Positions 58,997 through 64,000 of a DNA stretch of 64,000 bases are shown in pieces. The stretch spans positions 1-64,000 of the forward strand of contig NZ_WTKU01000005.1 in the NCBI RefSeq assembly GCF_011378715.1, written 5' to 3'. This DNA comes from Psychromonas sp. SA13A (GTDB lineage: Bacteria; Pseudomonadota; Gammaproteobacteria; Enterobacterales; Psychromonadaceae). A program made the translations under genes and the position numbers. Below the pieces are notes generated by a model. The model was given only the letters and a program-made list of their open reading frames with translations, was not told the origin of the DNA and made no database searches. Every line of letters begins with the position of its first letter. The first letter of the stretch is position 1.

Positions 58997-59129
58997 ATTC
59001 CTTATTTTGCTAATGTATAAGTAGATCATAAATTTTAGGTAAAAAAAAGCCCGAACAATGTGTTGAACTGACCCCAAATAGTTGGACAACCAATTACTGA
59101 GGGTCAGTTCATGTTCAGGCTTTTTGATG
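58997..59129 (-). terminator. Terminator split by a small inverted-repeat element
   Basis: AAAAAAGCCCGAACA (59043-59057) pairs with TGTTCAGGCTTTTT (59112-59125), the same stem as the other terminators of the array, but the loop now holds the 48-bp element at 59064-59111. The rest is degenerate array spacer. Confidence 0.7.
59064..59111. mobile_element. 48-bp IS-end remnant with perfect 11-bp inverted repeats
   Basis: TGAACTGACCC at 59064-59074 and GGGTCAGTTCA at 59101-59111 are perfect inverted repeats; the inner left end reads CAAATAGTTGGACA. The TGAACTGACCCC...GTTGGAC start is like the ends of IS3-family elements. Only the two ends remain, back to back, as after internal deletion, and they occupy the loop of a terminator. 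Confidence 0.6.
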
Positions 59130-59218
59130 TTGCTCCTCTTGCTGGGCTTGAACCAGCGACACACGCTATATTTTATAAACAGGACAGTCCGTTGCTCTAC
59201 CAACTGAGTTAAAGAGGA
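59130..59218 (-). pseudogene. tRNA-Asn-like 89-nt variant, copy C
   Basis: Insertion CCTGTTTATAAAATATAG replaces TAATC; the D-stem has an A-C mismatch (ACTC/GAGC) and the 3' end is GCAA rather than GCCA. A terminator lies just upstream of it on its own strand. Confidence 0.7.
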
Positions 59219-59265
59219 ATTGTTTTTTACCAGTCTATTAGACAAGCTATTAATTTTAGTCAAAA

Positions 59266-59296
59266 AAAAAGCCTGAACGATATGTTCAGGCTTTTT
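59266..59296 (-). terminator. Terminator between variants D' and C
   Basis: AAAAAGCCTGAAC pairs perfectly with GTTCAGGCTTTTT around a GATAT loop, followed by A9/T-runs. In the minus direction it would end transcription after variant D'. Confidence 0.88.
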
Positions 59297-59300
59297 GATG

Positions 59301-59389
59301 TGGCTCCTCTTGCTGGGCTTGAACCAGCGACACACGCTATATTTTATAAACAGGACAGTCCGTTGATCTACCAACTGAGTTAAAGAGGA
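59301..59389 (-). pseudogene. tRNA-Asn-like 89-nt variant, copy D'
   Basis: Same 18-nt replacement as copy C. The D-stem is damaged on both sides (ACTC and GATC), CCA is encoded. It stands between two terminators, so expression requires its own promoter or readthrough. Confidence 0.72.
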
Positions 59390-59436
59390 ATTGTTTTTTT
59401 ACCAGTCTATTAGACAAGCTATTAATTTTAGCCAAA

Positions 59437-59468
59437 AAAAAGCCTGAACAATAATGTTCAGGCTTTTT
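59437..59468 (-). terminator. Terminator after the intact tRNA-Asn block
   Basis: AAAAAGCCTGAACA and TGTTCAGGCTTTTT, 14-bp perfect arms, ATAA loop, T8 on the minus strand. It follows the last intact tRNA-Asn (59473) by four bases. Confidence 0.92.
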
Positions 59469-59472
59469 AATG

Positions 59473-59548
59473 TGGCTCCTCTTGCTGGGCTTGAACCAGC
59501 GACACACGGATTAACAGTCCGTTGCTCTACCAACTGAGCTAAAGAGGA
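59473..59548 (-). tRNA. tRNA-Asn (GUU)
   Basis: A 76-nt tRNA with encoded CCA, 7-bp acceptor stem (TCCTCTT/AAGAGGA), D-stem GCTC/GAGC, anticodon loop CTGTTAA giving GUU, and T-stem GCTGG/CCAGC with TTCAAGC loop. It is the fourth intact copy in the direction of transcription and lies right before the terminator. Confidence 0.97.
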
Positions 59549-59615
59549 ATTAACTTTTTAAGTCACCAGGTTTTACAACTTGTAGACTTGTTAAACTCGA
59601 AAGCTTAACTGAATG

Positions 59616-59691
59616 TGGCTCCTCTTGCTGGGCTTGAACCAGCGACACACGGATTAACAGTCCGTTGCTCTACCAACTGAGCTAAAGAGGA
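59616..59691 (-). tRNA. tRNA-Asn (GUU)
   Basis: Sequence identical to the neighbouring intact copies. It is separated from the downstream copy by a 67-bp spacer that is also found between variants A and B. Confidence 0.97.
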
Positions 59692-59750
59692 ATTGTAAAT
59701 TTTAAGTCCTTCGACTCGTTATGCTCGACGTAATCGAACTTAACTAAATG

Positions 59751-59826
59751 TGGCTCCTCTTGCTGGGCTTGAACCAGCGACACACGGATTAACAGTCCGT
59801 TGCTCTACCAACTGAGCTAAAGAGGA
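59751..59826 (-). tRNA. tRNA-Asn (GUU)
   Basis: Identical intact 76-nt copy with GUU anticodon and encoded CCA. The 59-bp spacer at its left recurs, nearly unchanged, at 59904-59962. Confidence 0.97.
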
Positions 59827-59857
59827 ATTGTAACTTTCTCACTGTAAAATATAAATA

Positions 59858-59903
59858 CGGATTAACAGTGTCTCTGTAGCTCTACTAACCGAACCAAAGA
59901 GGA
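59858..59903 (-). pseudogene. 5' half tRNA-Asn remnant 1
   Basis: On the minus strand it begins TCCTCTTTGGTTCGGTTAG and keeps the D-arm and anticodon loop (CTGTTAATCC) but stops there; variable region and T-arm are gone and the stems are no longer paired. Confidence 0.75.
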
Positions 59904-59962
59904 ATTGTAAATTTTAAGTCCTTGGACTCGTTATGCTCGACGTAATCGAACTTAACTAAATG

Positions 59963-60038
59963 TGGCTCCTCTTGCTGGGCTTGAACCAGCGACACACGGA
60001 TTAACAGTCCGTTGCTCTACCAACTGAGCTAAAGAGGA
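59963..60038 (-). tRNA. tRNA-Asn (GUU)
   Basis: First intact copy met by RNA polymerase from the promoter at 60285-60313. Identical to the three other copies, which indicates recent duplication or gene conversion. Confidence 0.97.
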
Positions 60039-60070
60039 ATTGTAATTTTCTCACTGAAAAATATAAATAC

Positions 60071-60115
60071 AGATTAACAGTGTCTCTATAGTTCTACTAA
60101 CCGAACCAAAGAGGA
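60071..60115 (-). pseudogene. 5' half tRNA-Asn remnant 2
   Basis: A near-copy of remnant 1 (TCCTCTTTGGTTCGGTTAG start, GTTAATC anticodon region), again ending after the anticodon loop and followed by the same TTTATATTTT.CAGTGAGAA stretch. Confidence 0.75.
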
Positions 60116-60146
60116 ATAGAGATTTTTTTACTGTAAAATTTAAAAA

Positions 60147-60193
60147 CTAATTAACAGTGCCTCTATCGTTCTTACTAACTAAACCAACGATGA
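60147..60193 (-). pseudogene. 5' half tRNA-Asn remnant 3
   Basis: The most decayed of the three halves; only parts of the D-arm and the CTGTTAATTAG anticodon region remain. It is the first element downstream of the promoter. Confidence 0.6.
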
Positions 60194-60284
60194 GTTTTAA
60201 TTTCAATTTGCTATCATATCAATTGATTTGTTAATTGATAGTGTAACTAAGATTTATTTTTTCAGTCTCGTTAAAGACGGGCGC

Positions 60285-60313
60285 AGTATATTTTTTGCGT
60301 TTCCGCATGTCAA
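60285..60313 (-). promoter_or_regulatory. Sigma-70 promoter of the tRNA-Asn array
   Basis: On the minus strand TTGACA (60308-60313), exactly 17 bp, then TATACT (60285-60290), followed by the discriminator GCGCCCG. The perfect -35, good -10 and GC-rich discriminator are those of stable-RNA promoters under stringent control. Transcription runs into the array. Confidence 0.93.
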
Positions 60314-60333
60314 CAAAAAAGGGTGATAAAAAA

Positions 60334-60362
60334 ATTGGTTGCTGATAAATCAAGCAACCAAT
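60334..60362 (-). terminator. Terminator of the sigma/anti-sigma operon
   Basis: ATTGGTTGC pairs with GCAACCAAT around an 11-nt loop, followed on the minus strand by seven T. It lies about 50 bp after the DUF3379 gene and 20 bp before the array promoter. Confidence 0.88.
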
Positions 60363-60409
60363 GTTCGTTATTTGTTAATTAGCCCTTTTTCGCTCATAAT
60401 TAAAGCAAA

Positions 60410-61168
60410 TTAAATATCCCACTTAATACTGCCAGCTAACTTCTCTTTCATTACTTCAAGCGGCTCATCTGGTTCACCAACGATAACAAGGCTTGCCTTA
60501 CCGATATGCTCTGAAATCCCTTTTAAGTGTTGATCTTTAAATGAAGAGGAAGGCATAAACCCAGCATCTTCAGGAACCACAAAAACAGTAACGCGTCCTT
60601 TTTCACCTTTTAATATCATATGTAAAGCTGAAGTCCCTTCAAAACTACAATAGTTAACAAATAATACTTCACCAAAATTATCCATCGCTTTAGCACCGTA
60701 TACTGCTAATTTGGCATTGACTGTTTGTAAGGTTGCATTTTCATTTGCTTTTGCAGTTAAAAAATACTCTTGTTTGACATGTTGTAACGCAACACTACCA
60801 ATATCTGAATGTGGCTTTACTAATGGCACCGTACTCACGGTATTAACAACCGCAGGCGAGTTCGTTAATTGTCCCATCATTGGCACACTAATACCGATCA
60901 CAAACGCGATTGATGCTGCGATAGCAATATGCCAACGAGCACTGACCGTTTTATCATGTTCTAGAGCAAAACTTTGTTCTAGTAAGATTTTATCAGTGAG
61001 ATCACTTGGTACATCAACTTGCAAACTATCTTTCAAGAATTTATCAAAGGCTTTTGATTCTTCAACCAAGTTTTTAGCACTATCAGAAGCTGCAGCTCGA
61101 GATAAAAATGCATCACTTTTATCGTTAGGTGTCGCTATCGCTGAGTGCCGGAATAAAATATCATCCAT
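60410..61168 (-). CDS. DUF3379 anti-sigma factor-like membrane protein
   Basis: A 252-residue DUF3379 protein with a cytosolic N-terminal part (about 1-78; SRAAASDSAKNLVEESKAFDKFLKDSLQVDVPSDLTDKILLEQS, described here by positions), one membrane helix (about 80-100, HIAIAASIAFVIGISVPM) and a periplasmic domain (about 100-252). The layout is that of anti-sigma factors, and it starts within the sigma gene, overlapping by 8 bp, with GGAG six bases before the ATG. It should hold the ECF sigma factor inactive until a periplasmic signal arrives. The periplasmic part has a single Cys (VNYCSFEG) that could sense metal or redox. The divergent bufferin operon is the likely regulon. Confidence 0.85.
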   Translation of the reverse strand: MDDILFRHSAIATPNDKSDAFLSRAAASDSAKNLVEESKAFDKFLKDSLQVDVPSDLTDKILLEQSFALEHDKTVSARWHIAIAASIAFVIGISVPMMGQLTNSPAVVNTVSTVPLVKPHSDIGSVALQHVKQEYFLTAKANENATLQTVNAKLAVYGAKAMDNFGEVLFVNYCSFEGTSALHMILKGEKGRVTVFVVPEDAGFMPSSSFKDQHLKGISEHIGKASLVIVGEPDEPLEVMKEKLAGSIKWDI

Positions 61169-61724
61169 GCGCTTCTCCGTTATTATTAATTTCTACTTTT
61201 AGGTTGGTTTTGAGCAAGTTTTTTGCTCTAAATAACCGTGTTAGGACAGTATTTTTATTTAAGTCCAATTGAATAGCTATTTCTTCAGCGGTAAAACCAG
61301 CTATCAACTGTAATAGTAATGGTTCTTTATAGTCTGATGGCAAAGCTGCAATTTTTTGCTGAATTAACTCTTTATCATAGGGACTACTATTTTCTTCTGC
61401 TGCTATTTCATAATCATCAATATCCACTAAAGCCAGTTGTTTTCGCTCAAAACGTCTTGCATTTTCTCGTCTTAAAATCGTAAACAACCACGCTTTAGCT
61501 GATTTATCATCTAATAAGCTATCTATACTTTTCCATGCTCGCAGGCAAGTCTCTTGCACTAGATCTTGAGCAACCTCAGGATCTCGGCAAATCCAAAATG
61601 CATAACGGTACAAATCTGCACTATATACATTCACTAATGATTCATATCTTTTTTGTTTTCTGTCCATATCCTTATAGACCGTCGACGATGAACTTTTATT
61701 TCGTTTTGATGTAAAAAAATTCAT
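61161..61724 (-). CDS. ECF-type RNA polymerase sigma factor
   Basis: A 187-residue group 4 sigma factor. Region 2 (about 28-95) shows VNVYSADLYRYAFWICRDPEVAQDLVQETCLRAWKSID (core A..LVQETFL.AW motif) and AWLFTILRRENARR; region 4 (about 135-180) shows LPSDYKEPLLLQLIAGFTAEEIAIQLDLNKNTVLTRLFRAKNLL. Together with the overlapping DUF3379 gene it forms a sigma/anti-sigma unit, divergent from bufA. AAGGA is six bases before the ATG. Candidate target promoters lie in the divergent region. The N-terminal 18 residues are poorly conserved, but the start is well supported. Confidence 0.93.
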   Translation of the reverse strand: MNFFTSKRNKSSSSTVYKDMDRKQKRYESLVNVYSADLYRYAFWICRDPEVAQDLVQETCLRAWKSIDSLLDDKSAKAWLFTILRRENARRFERKQLALVDIDDYEIAAEENSSPYDKELIQQKIAALPSDYKEPLLLQLIAGFTAEEIAIQLDLNKNTVLTRLFRAKNLLKTNLKVEINNNGEAHG

Positions 61725-61764
61725 TTGTTTCCTTAATTACTGATTTAGTCCTACACTCTTTAAC

Positions 61765-61782
61765 TTTATGCTTGTGCATAAA
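61765..61782. promoter_or_regulatory. 7-bp inverted repeat near the sigma gene
   Basis: TTTATGC-TTGT-GCATAAA lies 41-58 bp upstream of the sigma-factor start. It may be an operator; no regulator can be named. Confidence 0.35.
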
Positions 61783-61887
61783 ACTATCGACGACATAGCT
61801 AACATTGAATGTTTATAAATTAATTTTATTATTTTTGAAATTTTTTTTACTTAAAGTCGGTATCTATTATTGGACACATCATTGAAT

Positions 61888-61900
61888 CACGCAATGCGTG
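61888..61900. promoter_or_regulatory. 5-bp inverted repeat CACGC-AAT-GCGTG before bufA
   Basis: A small perfect dyad 32-45 bp upstream of the bufA start codon, in the untranslated leader or promoter region. It could be an operator or leader hairpin. Confidence 0.35.
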
Positions 61901-61932
61901 CATTTTTACATTAAATATAAAGGATCTACATT

Positions 61933-62193
61933 ATGAAAAAATCAAATATAGCATTGGCAGCAACAGTTTCTTCTATTCTAGCTATCGGTACGCTAGTTTC
62001 TTCTCCAGCGATGGCGGCAGGTAAAGAAAAGTGCTATGGCGTTGCTGCAGCGGGTCAAAATGACTGTGCAACTAAATCAAGCTCTTGTGCAGGCACATCT
62101 AAAGTAGATAACCAAGGCGATGCGTTCATCGCAGTGCCAAAAGGTTTATGTGATAAATTATCAGGTGGTAGCTTAAAACCAATTGAAGGTTAA
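61933..62193 (+). CDS. bufA1: BufA1-type bufferin precursor (DUF2282)
   Basis: An 86-residue secreted peptide precursor. The signal peptide ends at SSPAMA (residue 28), leaving a mature part of 58 residues with four cysteines: Cys34 (KEKCYGVA), Cys45 (QNDCAT), Cys52 (SSSCAG) and Cys73 (KGLCDKL). This spacing and the flanking [30 protein letters not shown] and the GGSLKP end are those of DUF2282 bufferins, copper-buffering RiPPs in which MNIO enzymes turn Cys into thiooxazole groups. By the published model, the two inner cysteines would be modified and the outer pair disulfide-bonded. AAAGGAT precedes the ATG. A terminator hairpin separates it from bufB. Confidence 0.9.
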   Translation: MKKSNIALAATVSSILAIGTLVSSPAMAAGKEKCYGVAAAGQNDCATKSSSCAGTSKVDNQGDAFIAVPKGLCDKLSGGSLKPIEG

Positions 62194-62274
62194 TAATAGC
62201 ACTTCATCAAGTTAAACCAGTCATTTCAGCTAATTTTGATTGTTAACTTTATTTTTTGACAATAAAAAGCTGCC

Positions 62275-62316
62275 ATTAATACTACTCTGAAAGGAAGTGA
62301 GTAGTATTAATTTTTT
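62275..62316 (+). terminator. Intercistronic terminator/attenuator between bufA and bufB
   Basis: Perfect 13-bp arms ATTAATACTACTC and GAGTAGTATTAAT flank an 11-nt loop, followed by TTTTTT. It sits between the bufA stop (62193) and the bufB ribosome site (AAGGG). Its position would limit transcription of the enzyme genes relative to the precursor. Confidence 0.85.
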
Positions 62317-62328
62317 ACAAGGGTTTAT

Positions 62329-63168
62329 GTGAATAATATGAGTATAACCAATGTAGGCATAGGTTTAAGAGCTGAACACTATCAAGAGATACATCAAACT
62401 TCACCTGCCATAGACTTTTTAGAGGTCCATAGCGAAAACTACTTTGATAAAAATTCGCTCAATTACTTTTATTTACAACAATTAAGTGAACAATATCCAC
62501 TTAGTTTTCATGGAATCGGACTTTCCTTAGGTAGTGCAGAGGCTGTTTCTAAAAATCATTTAAAACAATTAAAAACACTAGTAGCAGAATTTAATCCTTT
62601 TTTAATATCAGACCACTTAAGTTGGAGTTCATGGCAAGGGACCTATTTTAATGATCTACTGCCAGTCCCTTACACAGAAGAAGCGCTATCTCGTTTTATT
62701 ACCAATATCAATCAGGTTCAAGATCATTTACAAACACAAATAATCGTAGAAAACCCATCGTCATATTTAGAGTATAAAAATACTGATTATGATGAAGCGA
62801 CTTTTCTTAATGAAATTAGTGAACGTACAGGTTGTGGACTGTTACTTGATATCAATAATGTTTACGTCAGTGCAACCAATAATAATTTTTCAGCACAACA
62901 GTACTTAGATGAAATTAACTTTAATAAAGTACAAGAAATCCACCTTGCAGGGCATATACGTAAACAATTTGCAGAAGGTGAGATATTAATTGATACGCAC
63001 AGCAAATTAATCAGTGATCCAGTGTGGCAGCTGTACTCTGCAAATATTAATAAAATCAAAAATGCAGTCACTTTAATTGAATGGGATGCTGAATTACCAG
63101 CCCTTTCTGTACTATTAGGTGAAAGAGATAAAGCCAAACAATTCTTAAGAGAGGTTACTCATGATTAA
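62329..63168 (+). CDS. bufB: MNIO-family bufferin maturase (DUF692)
   Basis: A 279-residue TIM-barrel protein of the multinuclear non-heme iron oxidase (MNIO) family, which modifies Cys residues in small peptides. Family motifs in order: GLRAEHYQE, FLEVHSENYFD (Glu/His), LSFHGIGLSLGS, LISDHLSWSS (Asp-His), IIVENPSSYLEY, LLLDINNVYVSATN (Asp-Asn), VQEIHLAGHI and LIDTHSKLI (Asp-His). All expected iron ligands seem present. The start is GTG at 62329 with AAGGG five bases upstream; the later ATG at 62338 has a poorer spacing. It overlaps bufC by 8 bp, so the two are translationally coupled. The substrate is most likely BufA1. Confidence 0.92.
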   Translation: MNNMSITNVGIGLRAEHYQEIHQTSPAIDFLEVHSENYFDKNSLNYFYLQQLSEQYPLSFHGIGLSLGSAEAVSKNHLKQLKTLVAEFNPFLISDHLSWSSWQGTYFNDLLPVPYTEEALSRFITNINQVQDHLQTQIIVENPSSYLEYKNTDYDEATFLNEISERTGCGLLLDINNVYVSATNNNFSAQQYLDEINFNKVQEIHLAGHIRKQFAEGEILIDTHSKLISDPVWQLYSANINKIKNAVTLIEWDAELPALSVLLGERDKAKQFLREVTHD

Positions 63169-63964
63169 ACCTCCTAATCAAGACAACCTTGCCCCCTCTT
63201 CTTTAAACCTTAAACAGTTACAACAACAATTTAGTCAAAGTCTGTTGTATCAAGAATCTGATATCGCGTTGCAACTTAAAGAAAAACAAGGTTTTACATC
63301 TCAACAATTACTACAAATTCACCGCAACAATTTTGTGATGAGTGTAACCGAAAGTTTAAAAAGTACGTTCAAGTATACCGAGCAATTAGTTGGCGCAGAT
63401 TTTTTTGACAGTGTCGCGAGACAATTTATTTTACGGCAACCACCGGCGATTAATAACATCATTGTTTACGGCGAACAATTTCCATTTTACTTATCAAATT
63501 TAACACAGCTAGCAGACATGCCTTACGTCGCAGAAATGGCAAAATTTGAATGGTTATATGAGCAATGCCAAAAAACAGTACAACAACCGATTGAGTTTGA
63601 TCTGCAATCACTACAACAAGTTAATCCCGATGACTTTGAATACATACAATTTTCAATTTCATCGCATTGCCTAATTTTTGAGAGTTCACAAAATATAAAC
63701 TTGTTGTATCAAATGCTAATTAATAACAATGTTGAAGCAACGAATTTAGATCAACCGTGTTACTTATTATTAGAAAAAGAACCTAACTTTACTATAAAAG
63801 TAACTGAGCTATCCAAGCAGCAATGGCAATTAATACAGCAACTACAACAGAAAATGCTACTTGGGGCATTGCAGCCAAGTATTTTACAGGAACAATTAAG
63901 TTATTTAATAACAACCAATTTAATTGGTGATTTTAGTATCGTTAAAGTTAAGGAGGACCAATGA
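63161..63964 (+). CDS. bufC: BufC/HvfC-type partner (DUF2063)
   Basis: A 267-residue protein with an N-terminal DUF2063 domain: LKQLQQQFSQSLL, QLLQIHRNNFVMSVTESLKSTFKYTEQLVGADFFDSVARQFI (key motif IHRNNF..S....L...F......VG..FF...AR.F) and MPYVAEMAKFEWLYEQC. The Domain is named a putative DNA-binding domain but acts as the MNIO partner, thought to present the precursor peptide to the enzyme. The C-terminal half (about 150-267) is diverged. It overlaps bufB by 8 bp at the start and the next gene by 4 bp (ATGA) at the end. Confidence 0.88.
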   Translation: MIKPPNQDNLAPSSLNLKQLQQQFSQSLLYQESDIALQLKEKQGFTSQQLLQIHRNNFVMSVTESLKSTFKYTEQLVGADFFDSVARQFILRQPPAINNIIVYGEQFPFYLSNLTQLADMPYVAEMAKFEWLYEQCQKTVQQPIEFDLQSLQQVNPDDFEYIQFSISSHCLIFESSQNINLLYQMLINNNVEATNLDQPCYLLLEKEPNFTIKVTELSKQQWQLIQQLQQKMLLGALQPSILQEQLSYLITTNLIGDFSIVKVKEDQ

Positions 63965-64000
63965 ATACATTAATTAATTATTATCAGCAAAGCGTGCAAG
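63961..64000 (+). CDS. Start of a probable DoxX-family gene, cut by window edge
   Basis: ATG at 63961 overlaps the bufC stop by four bases and AAGGAGG is about seven bases before it. Only MNTLINYYQQSVQ is visible. DoxX-like membrane proteins commonly follow bufABC and begin like this, so the assignment rests mainly on context. Confidence 0.55.
   Translation, partial: MNTLINYYQQSVQ

Noticed and set aside
58970-59374. A 134-codon minus-strand frame across the tRNA array (and the 61-codon frame at 58640-58825)
   Set aside because: The translated repeats (VDQRTVLFI..SVCRWFKPSKRS) are simply tRNA-Asn variants and their terminators read as protein; no ribosome site and no family.
59130-59389. Reading the 89-nt variants as tRNA-Asp, because GUC falls at the anticodon position
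   Set aside because: The bases that should close the anticodon stem (ACGGA with GTTTA) do not pair, so there is no valid 7-nt loop.
58752-59389. Group I intron or tRNA intron in the anticodon loop
   Set aside because: The net insertion is 13 nt, far too short for a self-splicing intron, and bacterial tRNAs are not spliced by endonuclease.
58752-60193. CRISPR-like array of repeats and spacers
   Set aside because: The repeats are 76-89-nt tRNA sequences, spacers recur in pairs, and no cas gene is near.

Overview
The window looks like chromosomal DNA from a low-GC, cold-water marine gammaproteobacterium. The gene content and order, namely cyoABCDE next to yajR, polB (DNA Pol II), topB, cheV, several c-di-GMP proteins, DUF3379/ECF sigma and a bufferin operon, together with AT-rich intergenic DNA full of short tandem repeats, fit Psychromonas or a close relative. 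The genus is an inference; no rRNA is present. There is no prophage, no complete insertion sequence and no CRISPR array.

Layout. 1-9.7 kb: the 5' part of transketolase, then small stress and accessory genes (two enzyme-like proteins, a MerR/CMD pair with a typical MerR promoter, DUF6435, YqaA, CsbD, an EEP-family phosphatase/nuclease, a Cys-less rhodanese, cinA). 10-16.5 kb: a cNMP/CBS/DUF294 protein and an AcrAB-type RND pump closed by a strong terminator. 16.6-22.6 kb: mostly minus-strand accessory genes (GST, DUF4144-like, two envelope proteins, a cupin, cheV, two GNATs), including a 115-bp tandem duplication of the end of a GNAT gene. 22.9-30.1 kb: yajR and the cyoABCDE cytochrome bo3 operon, converging on a terminator. 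30.5-38.4 kb: the permuted GTPase YlqF/RbgA and two large c-di-GMP proteins, one a double solute-binding-domain GGDEF receptor and one a multi-PAS GGDEF-EAL protein with a C-terminal zinc-binding-like domain. 38.8-46 kb: ygiD/doxX/LysR, LysR/TSUP, a scar joining two decapitated genes (usp and tcuB), and EamA/AraC. 46-58 kb: topB, an 11-residue-repeat lipoprotein, a flavin reductase, tas, polB, upp-uraA and amtB.

58.6-60.3 kb holds a tRNA-Asn array transcribed leftwards from a textbook promoter with a GC-rich discriminator. It has four intact 76-nt tRNA-Asn(GUU) genes, four 89-nt copies that all share the same replacement in the anticodon arm, several half-tRNA remnants, and terminators. One terminator loop is interrupted by a 48-bp element with IS3-like inverted ends. 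The array has clearly been built and rebuilt by unequal recombination.

60.4-64 kb is the most interesting functional system: an ECF sigma factor and DUF3379 anti-sigma diverge from a bufferin-type operon. bufA encodes a secreted small peptide with four cysteines, bufB a DUF692 multinuclear-iron oxidase, bufC a DUF2063 partner, and a DoxX-like gene starts at the edge. A perfect 13-bp terminator hairpin lies between the peptide gene and its modifying enzyme, which would give excess precursor over enzyme. The proposed role is copper (or other metal) buffering in the periplasm by a post-translationally modified peptide under sigma/anti-sigma control.
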